Below, piece after piece: positions 23,568 to 34,947 of a DNA stretch of 64,000 bases. The position numbers and the translations under genes were made by a program. The stretch comes from Vespula vulgaris (Eukaryota; Arthropoda; Insecta; Hymenoptera; Vespidae). Each line of letters begins with the position of its first letter. The stretch's first letter is position 1. The DNA is taken from positions 2,632,001-2,696,000 of the forward strand of contig NC_066609.1 of the NCBI RefSeq assembly GCF_905475345.1, in the 5' to 3' direction. The notes below the pieces were generated by a model. It was not told the origin of the DNA. It did not search any database and saw nothing but the letters and a program-made list of their open reading frames with translations.

Positions 23568-24782
23568 ATAGATCTATTCAGTATTTTCAATTTTATATAC
23601 TTTATCAAAACAGAATTGTAGTTTCAAAATGTAAATCACCTGTTTATAAATATTATACAATAAAAAATTAGTGCTCCTATTGATATATGCCCAAGATATA
23701 TGTTTGAAAGAATATCAACAAATATCAAATAGTAATTTTATTGTGAAATATATATTTATGGTATGACATTTCGAGCATTGAAAGTAATAATTAGCTTAAT
23801 TCTATTAAAATTAATTCATAGAAAAAATATCTTATTCGTATATGTATATATATGTGATGTGATACTTAATTATGTGATGTATTAAGATAAGAATTAACAT
23901 ATGAAAATTTAATTGCATTTTTTCATTTTACATTTTAATGCATTTAATTTCCTCATATTTCTTTAAAATAGAGATAGAAATAAATTATCAATGTTATTAA
24001 AGATAAACGAAGAATTCATTCAATAAATAAATATATTCTCATAATTTTTATTAATCTCAAAAAATTCTTTATAAACATTTAAGACTACGCCTTATTAACT
24101 AACTGACATTCTTATACGATCAATGGAATCAAAATATATAAAGCAACATTTCTCTGTGTGGAACACAGAACAGGCACGACCGATGTAATTCACGTTAATG
24201 TGTAACGCTATTGTAGAAAACATTTCTGCACAATATTTATTTTTTTAACTTAAATCAATATTGTATATAATTTTTTATAAAAGATTTAATTTTTGAAATG
24301 TCTACCATGTTGAATTAATTCATTTTGATAGTCAAATTAAGCTAAAATTATTCTTAAGGATTTAAAAGATTTTTTCAATATTGCAAGTAGTTTTGAAAAT
24401 AATTATTACATTTGTTGCTATATCGAAAACAATCCTGCGGTCACGTGCCTAAATACATATGTATATACATATATATAAACTCTATAGAGAGTTTATAAAA
24501 CAAAATAATTTCGTGCTTATTTTTAAATATAAATCACAGTCTCTAATAGATATATAAGCATCTTTTGCCTTGCTCATTATTACAATGAAACCATATATAA
24601 CAATAAAAAATTAACTATACCACAAATTTTTATGGAATGTATTTAAGAGAATTGAGTACGCGTTACTTTGAAATATAAAAATTCTATCTTATAATTAAAT
24701 CAACTTGAAACATAAAACATAATATAAAACAACAACCCTACCTTACTTGACTTTTTAAATAATTATGTCTTAATATTAATTT
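23568..24782. other. Convergent 3' region, C3orf33-like gene and hemomucin-like gene
   Basis: 1.2 kb of strongly AT-rich sequence between two stop codons facing each other. Several AATAAA-type polyadenylation signals are scattered through it. No coding exon, RNA gene or repeat of note is seen. Confidence 0.55.
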
Positions 24783-26900
24783 TTATTTTGGAATGTTATT
24801 ATTGTTTACTTTAGGAGATTCATTACTTTCATGTTCTTCTTTTTGCACTTGATTTTGAGCTTTAAATTGAGTATTTTGAACTGTTTGTTTATTTACCTTT
24901 GATTTTGAATTTGTTTCTTTTATATTTTCTGACTTAACAGGAGAAATTACTTTATTCTTTACTGTTTCTGATTTAATTTCCTTATTGTTAGATTTCGTTT
25001 CAGTACTTGATTTTACAGAAGGCTTAGTTGTAGCTGTGGTTGCTTTTGGAGTTGGAGTTGTTTTTGATACAGTATTTGGTTTAGTAGTAGTACTTGGTAC
25101 TGATGTTGTACTTGGTTTGACAGTAGTACTTGGTACTGATGTTGCACTTGGTTTCGCAGTAGTACTTGGTTTGGCAGTAGTACTTGGTACTGATGCACTT
25201 GCTTTGGGAGTAGCCATGTTTTCCTGCTTAGTAGATGTTTTGGGACTTGTTCCAGTTGTAGTAGAAGTTTCTGTATTTCCTGCAGTTTTAGTTATAGGTT
25301 TTGCTGTCTCTACAGTTTGTGGTTTTACCGTTGCACTATATGTTTTTGGATGTTCCTTTGTATCTTGTAGATTTGAACGATGCATTAATTTTTCCGTTTG
25401 TGCTAAATGAGGGAAGGCTTGTTTCAAGGATATCCGAGCTACATGTTCATTATGTGGTGACCCTATCCATAAATATCCTTTGTGAATAAAAGCAGAACTT
25501 AGAAAACTTATCTGATTTGTTAAATATGCAGCATCAACAAGTTTTCCTGTGCTATCCAATTGCAATACTGCAGATATCGGTACCATCATAAAGTTTACTG
25601 TTTCAAACGAACCAATTGCATGAATGATTCTTTCTACGTAAAAATTTGGATAAACACTTTGCATTAATTTAAATGGAGCTTCTATTAATGTGAGAAGTCT
25701 TGCTAACATTTTTCTTAAATATGGATGTGGTATTAATGTTTGTAGCAATTGAGGATGTTCCTGATCTATATAACTATATAGACTAACTAGGAAGCCACCA
25801 TGATTATCTTCATGTATATTATCTGGAAAGCCAGGAAGACCTTCGAGCAATATTTCTTGTTGTCCTGCTTTAGCTCCCTTTAAATTATATTTAATAATAC
25901 GTGAAGTTAATGTTTCTAACACAATTAAAAAACTCTCATCTCTATTTAATTTCAATCCATTTGGAAATGCTAGATTTTCAAGTAATACTTCATTGGTTTT
26001 TGTAGCTGCATTATATCGAATAAGCCTGTAATAAATAATAATACAAAATATCTATATAAATGAATATATATTTATTTATTATAAATTATTATAAAAAATA
26101 ATTTATACCTTCCAGATGGATTAGCTAATACACTAAAGATACCATCATATAATGGGAAATCTGTGCTAGAATCTGTCCAAAATATATCTCCATTTTCCGC
26201 TACATCTAAACTATTAGGTATTTGTGGAATTTTATTAGCTATTGGTTTAGATATGTCAATAATTTTTTGGTAATTTCCGTTTGGATCAACTTTAAAAATA
26301 CCTAAATAAGTATCAATAACATACAAATTGCCTTTCTTATCAAATTTAATACCCAACACTTTACCACATTCATGATATTGCAAGACTCCATCTATAAGTT
26401 TTGATAAATTCAATTATTATTTGTACAATTATATATAAAAACAAAATTATGTTTTATTATTTTATAGAAAGGTAACTGATAATTATATAAATATAAATGG
26501 TAATTAAAAGCTTTTCAACTTACCACACTTTCCATCAAATTTTACAAAAGGTATAATTCCTTTCTCATCGATTTTAACAACATAGCCTCCATGTAAGCCA
26601 GTATATAATTCTCCATTATAAGAATCAAAACACTCAGGACCTTTAAACTTTCCAACATGCAAAATTTCGATCTCATTTAAACGATTATTAATACCTAATT
26701 TTCCACTTAGTTTAGTTGGTGGTGTTATGCTAAAATATTTATTAAAATAAGTTTTTTGAAAGTCTATAAAAATTAAATATAATCTATTACCTGTATTCTG
26801 AAAACGTAGCATCTGGAGGAAGTCCTGGTAAAAATGTAATCACAGCTAATAAAAGAGCAGTGTAAATGAAAGCAGTACCTATGGATTTAAGATACCCCAT
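24783..26900 (-). CDS. Hemomucin / APMAP-like protein (strictosidine-synthase-like beta-propeller with mucin tail)
   Basis: Four minus-strand exons, 26900-26791, 26729-26524, 26391-26109 and 26025-24783, give 613 residues. A signal anchor (FIYTALLLAVITFLPGL) is near the N-terminus. Residues about 50-410 form the six-bladed propeller of the strictosidine-synthase-like/APMAP family, with GPECFDSYNGELYTGLHGG, CGKVLGIKFDKKGNLYVIDT, VAENGDIFWTDSS, LAFPNGLKLNRDES and LPGFPDNIHEDNHGGF. From about residue 425 the chain becomes a Thr/Ser/Pro/Lys-rich tail with near-repeats of SVPSTT-KPST. This is the layout of Drosophila hemomucin, a haemocyte and gut surface glycoprotein that binds lectins. The tail should be heavily O-glycosylated. 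The plant enzyme activity is not implied. The tail ends in a basic, Gln/Asn-rich stretch, which is less mucin-like. Confidence 0.88.
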
Positions 26901-27691
26901 TACACGGATGAGAACGAAAGCAAACAAAAACTTAAAAGGTGTTTTATAAAGTTACGATTGCCACAAATATGCTTTGTGAAAACACGAAAGATTATTGAAC
27001 ATTCGTTCGTATACTCTTTGCGTGAAATGAAATAAGGAAAAAGAAAGAATAATTTAGCTAACTGTTTCTTCAATCGTTCAAGATAACGGCATTCCGCACA
27101 CTAATGGCGATACGACATTTAGCTCACATGAAAATATGCAATTCACTTGTAAGTAGTCAAAACTTGCCACATGGACGGAAGTATTAACAAGATTCATTTC
27201 CGTTTAACAATACACCTGTTAAAACAAATTTATGACTATTATGTCATCTCTGAGTACTTCATTAGATAAAACATTTAAATAAGCCGCTATATACTTAAAC
27301 GATTCTTTATCCTCCAAAATTCGATAATTATTGAAAAAATATTTTATTCATTGTATATGAATATTTTTAAACGCGATATAATTTTTTCCAAATACTTTCT
27401 ATTTTTAAAAAATTATGTTTTAATAATAATATTGCATTGTCATTTTTTAAATTATACGATTGGCAACACTTCTACCATAAATTGTATACAACTCTTTGTG
27501 AATATATTTAATGACATTTGAAATCGTATATTGAATACTATTTTTTTATTTTTTTATTCAAATAAATTAGTGTATCATAATATTATTTTTCAAATTGTAC
27601 AGACAAAATAAAATCAATAACAATGAGTAAATATATTTAAATACATAACGCTTTTTAATATAATAGAATATTTTTACATAGACATTTTCAG
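26901..27691. other. Divergent region between hemomucin-like gene and NSL1-like gene; probable 5' exon(s) of the latter
   Basis: The hemomucin-like gene starts at 26900 on the minus strand and the next gene runs to the right. At least one 5' exon of the NSL1-like gene must lie here, because its exon at 27692 needs one preceding base to complete a codon. Three short candidate first exons fit the phase: one ending at 27253 (ATG at 27232), one ending at 27626 (ATG at 27623), and one ending just before a GTAAGT donor near 27148. The sequence cannot decide among them. Confidence 0.4.
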
Positions 27692-28164
27692 ATGACTTAG
27701 AAGAACAATGTGAAGATGCACTGTTCGAAGTTTGTGATGCTCGAGAACGCTATCCATTATTATGTGCTGAAGAATTAGAAAAATGTCTTAGATTAACCAC
27801 TGAAATACAGGTAATGATTATTTTTGAAACTAATATGTTCTATATTCATCTTCTTTTTAATATGAATGTATATTCATATTAAAAATACGTACATATATTC
27901 TGTTATAAATTTGTTTATTTTATATAATATACATTACAGACTATAAAAGTTGTGCCAAATATAAAAGTTTATCATGATATAGAGCCCCAAACAGAAGAGC
28001 AAAATGCACTTTTAAATATTGCATCGAAAAAACAAAATATACCATACAAACATCAAGGTACGCAGTTAAAAAAAATGTTAAATAAAATTGACAATCTAAA
28101 AATGGTCATAGAACAAATTGAAAAGGAGAAGTTCTGTGAAATAAATAAACTATTTCATACATAA
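27692..28164 (+). CDS. Candidate kinetochore subunit NSL1 (Mis14) homologue; first exon unresolved
   Basis: Two supported exons, 27692-27810 and 27940-28164, encode about 114 residues beginning DLEEQCEDALFEVCDARERYP and ending EINKLFHT. The order of features resembles the central part of NSL1: an acidic helix, an ALFEV/DARxRYP segment comparable to the IIVDIATKRKQYP segment, then an ECxxxxxxxxxEI helix and an aromatic V-P-N stretch. NSL1 is one of four subunits of the MIS12 complex, which links centromeric chromatin to the NDC80 microtubule binder. The match rests on pattern, not on long identity, so the call is tentative. The second exon is lysine-rich and helical (KKMLNKIDNLKMVIEQIEKEK). 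If complete this version would be much shorter than vertebrate NSL1, and the N-terminal helices may lie in exons I could not find. Confidence 0.5.
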
Positions 28165-28343
28165 TTTGATCATCATTCATTTTTTCTAATAATGATTAAA
28201 CAAAAAATATTACAATGTAGACTGTACATTTGCATTCAATATAATTTATTATTAACATTATATAAGAGAAAGCAGTCTTTAACACATTTAATATACATAT
28301 TACTTAAATAATTATCTAATGTTTTATTATATAATACAATTTA

Positions 28344-31300
28344 TTAATTTATGTAGGCTAAGGAGGAATTACTTCCTAAAATACTGGTAATATTTTTTAT
28401 ACTCATACGTTTTACAACAACTTTAACACCTCTTGTAATATCTTCTATAAACTTTAACATCTTTATGCGTGTATCCTCATTTTTTATATCCGTTTGTAAA
28501 TACAATGATCTTCTTGTATGCCTCAAAGTTTTTTGATTAAAAGTATTACTACTATGTTTACTATTTTGTATTAAATCCTGATAAAATTCTTCTGTAATAT
28601 CTTGTAATTTGTTTGATATAGTAGAATTTTTTGTTTTAACTATGTTAGATATACGAGTTGGCATTTTCATCATGTTTACTTTCATTTTTGTATTGTATTT
28701 ATAATTTTGTTGTTTTTTTCTTTTTCTATATCTCTCTTTTATACTGTCTGTTACAGAATATATTTTGTCTTGAGTAGATGGTAACGTTTTATTATTTTCT
28801 GTTTCAGTAGTTTGATTCTTTGCATCATAATTATTTGATTTCTTTCTTTTTTTACATGATATTTCTGTTTCTTCTGTAACTTCAATATTTGAACATACAA
28901 GTGATGCATTATCATATTTTGTCACAGTATTATCAGGTGATGCAGTCAAACAGTTGTTGACATTAGACAATTTAGTATCCAAAGATTTTACTCTACTCGT
29001 TACATCTATTACTGCTGACTTATTAGATGATGTTAATTTTGTAATATGTGATGAAGTATCTTGTAGATTTGATTTATGATCTATAGATATATTACGTCTC
29101 GATAATTTTTTTTTGACAATATTTTGTAATGCTAATGGCATTTGATCTATTGTTATAATTTGACTTGAAATTATTTTTGGAACATTAGAAACATTATTTG
29201 AAGTAATATTACAATTATTAGTAGCTTCTACAACTTTAGATTTGCTACTATTTATATGATGTTCTGAAACTGTGAGAGCATGTTCAACATTTGTTATTAG
29301 ATTATCTTTTATATCAAGTTTTTTACAAGAATTTGATGTTTCTTTAAAAAGATTTGTAGATTCATTATTCCAATGTTGTATCTCCGAAGTAATATTATTT
29401 TCTTCACCTTCAATATTTTCTAATACATTTTCTTCACATTTTGTTGTTACATCGCATATAATAATATTTTTCATGTTTGATTCATATTCTTCATTATGAA
29501 TAAATGATTTGCTTGATGCAGCAATATCTTGTGAATTAAACATAAACGTGGACTGATCCATCACATTTATTGGTGTTTTTATATGCTCATCATTAGTGGA
29601 ATCTTTTTTTATGACTATTGATTTTGAGGATACATTATTTTTTATTGCAATTTTATTCTCATAATTACTCTTAATATTTTCTTTTGGCACTTCAATCATT
29701 GTTATTAAATTTTCCAATTTCAGCAAACTAGAATTTAATAAACATTTCTCTCCATCCTTAGTCTCGAATTTTTCTGAATTTTCTAAAACTTCATCTATAT
29801 CTGATTTTGTTTTTTGTTCTACAACTGATACAATGTCTTGATCCTGTTGAATCATAAACATACGGCCTTTCATTATTAAATCAGTAATATTAGAAGACTT
29901 TAATGTATTATCATCAATTTTTTTGTCCAATTCTTTAATTTTTTTAGATTTGCTATGATCTTTATTTGCTTTATCATGATCATTTACCCATTCTTTTGAA
30001 CTTACTGAAAGATGCTTTGTACATTGCTCCTCATTAGTTTGTGCTGGTTCAGAAACTTCATGTTTTTTATAATTTTTATCATTTTCTTTGTTTTCTTTCA
30101 CTACTTTTTTAATATGACTATTTTCAGATTTGCTTGTAGAATCTGCATTCAATTCTTGATTTGTATTTATTGAAATTGATTTATTAATATTTAACAAAGA
30201 AATACGAACAACTTTCTTTTTTGCGTTTTCTATTTCTTCTTCAATGAGATATTGATATGGTAAATTTGCAGTATCTATAATACCTTCATCATTTGAATTT
30301 ATTGTGTTATTGGTTGAGTTATTCTTCATTTGTGGTAATTCAATTTCTTCGCATCGCATTATTTCTTGAAATTCGATCTGATTTGATAAAAAAGATTTTT
30401 CTATATTATTTTGATATTCCTTTTTTTCCGTTTCTTTTTCCTCAAATGATATCAAACAGTTTTTGCTTTTATATGTATCTTTGTCTTCTGTATTTACAGA
30501 TTCATTTATTAAAGAAACATTTGATGAAGTCTTCTTATTACATTTTATTATATTGGCTTTATCTGTTGTGTTTTCATTGTTTACACTTGATAAAATCAAA
30601 TTACTTGGACCATAATGTAAATCTAAATTATTTATATGCTTATTTGTATCTGTAGTATTAATTCGTAATTCATTAACATTTGAAGTTTCTGTGTCTACTT
30701 TACATTCACTTCCTATATTTTTTCTTTCATTATCTTTGTTAGTATAGTTCAAAGATTTAATTGTTTTTGATTCAGTTTCTGGGTAAATAACCATAGCATG
30801 TGGCATATAGCTTTCATCTTTACAAATTTTTACAGTAAGTACAATCGCTCGTGAAACTGTAACAGCTTTTGTGTGTTTCCGAAATTTAAGAATAGCAAAC
30901 ATTTTATCTTGACGTGTCCATGGTGTATGATCTAGAAGTACATAACTGTTAAAGAAGTATATATATATATATATATGCATGTGTGTATATATATATATAT
31001 ATTTATAATGCAAAAGTTCTGAAAAATAACTCTGGATTTAATAAAAAATATCTGATATTCTTATAAAATTAATTTTATCTTTTAAATATATATTTTTTTT
31101 TACAAATTATACAAAGGATACTATATGTCACAAGAATATGCTTCGTACAAAACTGTTGCCCTTGAGGTGGTTGACTTTTTATAATTCTTCTGATCACTTT
31201 CATTAATTCTTTTCCATAGGTGAATTTCTTAGAATTTCTAAAATGAAATATAAATAAATAGTAAGTAAATATAAATAAAATAGAGTTCATGTCAAGATAC

Positions 31301-31461
31301 CATGTATTGTATTACCTAATTGTACGATGATATTTGAAAGTAAACTTATAAACATTGTTTTTATGACATAGCCAATAAGACCCAGGTATAGTTAATGTAG
31401 ATCCTTCCTGTTGTTCAAGCCAATCAAATTCGCTAATTTTGTGTATATGTACTCCAGGCAT
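28344..31461 (-). CDS. Unrecognised 949-residue protein with disordered Asn/Lys/Ser-rich body
   Basis: Three minus-strand exons, 31461-31316, 31237-31122 and 30931-28344, join in phase to 949 residues. I do not recognise the family. Residues 1-160 look folded: MPGVHIHKISEFDWLEQQEG, IPGSYWLCHKNNVYKFTFKYH, a basic helix KELMKVIRRIIKS, CTKHILVTYNHTPWTRQDKM, FAILKFRKHTKAVTVSRAIVLTVKIC and MPHAMVIYP. The rest is low-complexity and rich in Asn, Lys, Ser and Glu. Basic patches near the C-terminus (SCKKRKKSNN, RYRKRKKQQNYKYNTKMK) suggest a nuclear protein (inference). The last ~45 residues (KMLKFIEDITRGVKVVVKRM) again look ordered. The start ATG lies inside the final coding exon of PIG-H in a different frame, with an in-frame stop a few bases upstream. 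Intron 2 has U12-type signals. Rapid divergence may hide a known family. Confidence 0.7.
30932..31121 (-). other. Probable U12-type (minor spliceosome) intron
   Basis: On the minus strand the intron starts GTATCCTTT, the exact U12 donor consensus. A branch-like TTCTTTAAC (30948-30956) lies about 16 bases before the acceptor TCTAG. Choosing these ends is the only pairing that keeps the long downstream frame open with the correct phase; the more upstream AACAG acceptor would need a two-base remainder that no donor supplies. Confidence 0.7.
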
Positions 31462-32177
31462 TTTCTCTCAGGTAAAAGATCTTGGAACAAAGGAACTAAT
31501 CTTATTTGATCTCTACCATTGATTGATTCTTTCACTATAAATGTCAAATAATACAAGACTCTTTGCTAAAAATAATATATCTTTTATTTTTTATATATGT
31601 ATATATATATATATATGCAAGTTAACACGCACACACACACATATATTTAGTAGATTATCTATTTCACTTACTCTTATAATAACTTCATTGATAAATAAAT
31701 CTTCTATTGTATCCCAAGGTAAAAATGTATATGAATTAAAACCAGCAAATGTTTTCTCTATAGTAATATGTATTCCGATTGATGGCACTATTAATAATAT
31801 ATCTGGATAAATCAAGAGAAATATTTAATTAAATATTTTATATATAAGAAGCTATTCATATAAAAAATTTTGTAATAAGGTGAACCTTTCTTTGTAGAAG
31901 TAAGGTAATATTTGCAATATAATACCAAAGTAAAAGTAGATAGAAGAGAAGGTACAAAGCTATCAAATATAATCCACAACACTAATGTTATACAGAAAAG
32001 TAATAAGCTGCTGGTAATAACATTTACTGGTTCATCGTTGTGTAATATAAACTTTATAACACCATAGGATTCAAAGTTTGGGCTTGAACAGCCTTCGCTT
32101 AATCCTAGTTTCTTTCCATCTACATTTCTAAAAGAAAGCTTTGATGTATCAACAACTTGTGAATATTTTAATGACAT
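31392..32177 (-). CDS. PIGH: Phosphatidylinositol N-acetylglucosaminyltransferase subunit H (PIG-H)
   Basis: Three minus-strand exons, 32177-31886, 31802-31672 and 31565-31392, give 198 residues, against ~190 usual for PIG-H. Residues about 65-105 form a membrane hairpin (ITSSLLLFCITLVLWIIFDSF and SLLSTFTLVLYCKYYL). The family domain follows: DILLIVPSIGIHITIE, FLPWDTIEDLFINEVII, QRVLYYLTFIVK, then IRLVPLFQDLLPERKCLEYIY. PIG-H is a non-catalytic subunit of the ER GPI-GlcNAc transferase (with PIG-A and others) that starts GPI-anchor synthesis. The conserved C-terminal VPLFQ...CL.IY stretch is read through the same DNA that encodes the first residues of the next gene, with 70 bases shared (31392-31461). 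It is head-to-head with Rab1. Confidence 0.92.
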
Positions 32178-32739
32178 CAAATATAACCCTCAATACTTTT
32201 AAACATAAAGTTCTGTCATTGCAGTCTATGTCAGCTTTGAGACTGATTTTCTAGGTAAATAATATCAACTTTTTCATTGATATATTATTAGTATTAACAT
32301 ACTACTATCAACATTTTTAAAATAACTTATTTAAAGAACTGTTATGTTTACAATCACTTAAAAACTCAAGTTATAACACAATATAAATGGACTACACTGA
32401 GTATTATGAAATTATATTGCAACATATAGCAGAGTCATCGAGTCACCCATCTTGAATGTATGAAATGAAGTCGATACTAGAAATAATTCGTTGTACTCTA
32501 AATAAAGTCAATATATAATAAAATATTTTTAAAATATTACTTTAACAAACGTAAATTTATAAAAATGTAAATTATAGTTTGAAATAAAAAATAAAAAACC
32601 GGTATATAAATAATGATAATCGCTGATTGGCTTTTGATAATTTGATGAAAAGTAGCCATAATTGTTTTTACGCCAATGAAATAATTCAAATGAATTTAAA
32701 GGACGATTAAAGAGAACAGAAACAATTTATATACGCATA

Positions 32740-32789
<50 letters not shown>

Positions 32790-33366
32790 TGTTTTTTATT
32801 AATAAATAATAAAAACAAAGATATTATTTTTATTTTCCAATCGGTATTCTTTTGCAGATAATTTCATTTGTACACTTGCTTTGGATAATGAAATTTTTTC
32901 TAAAAGGAAGAAAAAAAAACAAAACACAAAAACAAAAAAAATTAATTAGTATTTAAGGACGATATTCATAGTTATCGATAGATTATATCGTAAAATCAAA
33001 GTTCTATAGAGAAACGAAGATAAAAAATTGAAATAAAAAAGAGGTATATATAAACGAAGAAGCAATGAGAGGGGAATTATGCGCAGACGTCATGTTTTTC
33101 TAAAGTTGCTCGGTTCCCGTCAAGTAGAGGGAGTGAAACAGCACCTGCTGCCATTCTGGCATTACGTCAATGGTGGTCGTCTCATTCGTTCGTTTGGGAG
33201 GAGTTGCTGCGACCGCCATTGTTACAGTTCCTTCGCATTAAAGAACGTGATTAGTGAATCTGTAGATTTGCTTTTCGTGAGGTTGTATCGTTTTAACGTG
33301 AATCGTTTATAGATTTGAGGTGAAAAATATATACGAATATCAGTGAACGTATTATATCGACATAGC
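32178..33366. promoter_or_regulatory. Divergent intergenic region between PIG-H (-) and Rab1 (+)
   Basis: 1.2 kb holding both promoters. A TA microsatellite of about 39 bases lies at 32747-32785. The segment 33080-33260 is clearly less AT-rich than its surroundings and contains several CG dinucleotides, which fits the Rab1 promoter or 5' UTR. An open frame of 77 codons at 33079-33312 in this GC-richer patch shows no domain and is not called. Confidence 0.5.
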
Positions 33367-34947
33367 ATGTCCACGATGAATCCTGAATAGTAAGTAAACT
33401 TCTTTCTACGTAGACATCGTAGACAGATATCTTCCTTGCAATTTTTCGATCCTAATCCATTTACTTTTCTCTCTCTCTGATCGCGATAATAAAGAATCTG
33501 ATGAAAATAATGAAAACAATTCTACATAAGATAGTTTTCTTTTGTCTAATCATCTAAAAGAATTCAAGCTGAACTATCTGACAGATCCACCTCTCCCCTC
33601 TTCTCCCCCCTCCTTCTACCGTCCCCATTTTAGAAGTTCATTCTCATACGTTTACATATAGCTTTCTTTTGTTGTATTAAAGTATAAAAATTAGCAAAAT
33701 TAAACCTATCGATATAAAAATTGGTATTACAAATAAAAATTTGTACAACTATGATGTACAAATAAAATATCGTGAATTATTTTATTAATTTAACAAATTT
33801 AGAATAGTTCAATATTAAGATATATATGTTAAAAACATATGTAATCTTAATAAGCACATATTGAATAATGTTAAAAAATAAAAGTTAGCTGAATGAAGCA
33901 ATGAAACTACTTATATTTTGTGTAATCTATCAAGTATCTAGTTTATTGAACCAATATATATTTAATACAGATTTGACTTTAAATTTTTAAAAACATTTTT
34001 GCAAAATATAATGATTCTTTTTTCACTTTATTCATATATATTTCTAATATATAAAATATATTATAGACAAATTTTTTAAGAAATATATTATTTGTAATAT
34101 AATTGTATCTAAGATTCATAGAAATATAAAGGAAGAGAATTTAATTGTTTGTGTTATATAGATCACTTATATATATTGTAGTAATAGTAGCAATAGGAAT
34201 ATAGTAAATTATTACATATAATTTTATCAAATTTTATTTAAAATATTCTATATAATTTTATTTCAGTGATTATTTGTTTAAATTATTGTTAATTGGAGAT
34301 TCTGGAGTTGGAAAATCGTGTTTGCTATTACGTTTTGCTGATGATACGTACACAGAAAGTTACATCAGTACTATTGGTGTAGACTTTAAAATACGAACAA
34401 TTGATTTAGATGGAAAAACAATTAAATTGCAAATCTGGGATACAGCGGGTCAAGAAAGATTTAGGACAATTACAAGTTCTTATTACAGAGGTGCGCATGG
34501 TATTATTGTTGTTTATGATTGCACAGACCAAGATACATTTAATAATGTTAAACAATGGTTGGAAGAAATTGATCGTTATGCCTGTGATAATGTCAATAAA
34601 CTTCTGGTTGGAAACAAATGTGATCTTCATACTAAAAAAGTAGTCGATTATACTACAGCTAAGGTACAAACGCACTATCATGTTGTATCCCTTTATTCTA
34701 TTTTATTTGATTATTTTATTCTATTCTCTATTATATATTTCTTTAGGAATATGCAGATCAACTTGGTATTCCATTCTTAGAAACATCTGCAAAAAATGCT
34801 TTGAATGTAGAACAAGCATTTATGACAATGGCTGCAGAAATTAAAAGTAGAGTAGGACCACCCTCGAGTGGAGCAAGTGATCCAGCAAACAAGGTTAAGA
34901 TAGAACATGGACGTCCTATTGAGTCGTCTAAATCTGGGTGCTGCTGA
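33367..34947 (+). CDS. Rab1: Small GTPase Rab1
   Basis: Three exons, 33367-33389, 34267-34663 and 34747-34947, give 206 residues. The first exon encodes only MSTMNPEY, and its codon is completed across an 877-base intron to give the Rab1 start MSTMNPEYDYLFKLLLIG. All GTPase motifs are present: P-loop GDSGVGKS, switch I STIGVDFKIRT, WDTAGQERFRTITSSYYRGAHG, NKCD and ETSAK. The C-terminal CC is the double geranylgeranylation site. Rab1 controls ER-to-Golgi vesicle tethering and autophagy initiation. The hypervariable tail (SRVGPPSSGASDPANKVKIEHGRPIESSKSGCC as read at 34840-34947) departs most from other Rab1 proteins, as expected. The conserved core, length and phase leave little doubt. Confidence 0.97.

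Noticed and set aside
24985..25410. A 141-codon hydrophobic open frame opposite the hemomucin tail
   Set aside because: It is the antisense of Thr/Ser/Pro codons, which reads as Val/Gly/Leu repeats; the sense strand has a phase-consistent gene.
30293..30655. A 120-codon Leu/Phe-rich frame opposite the 949-residue protein
   Set aside because: Antisense shadow of Lys/Asn/Glu-rich codons.
33079..33312. A 77-codon open frame upstream of Rab1
   Set aside because: It lies in the GC-richer promoter/5' UTR patch and shows no domain; an upstream frame is possible but unsupported.
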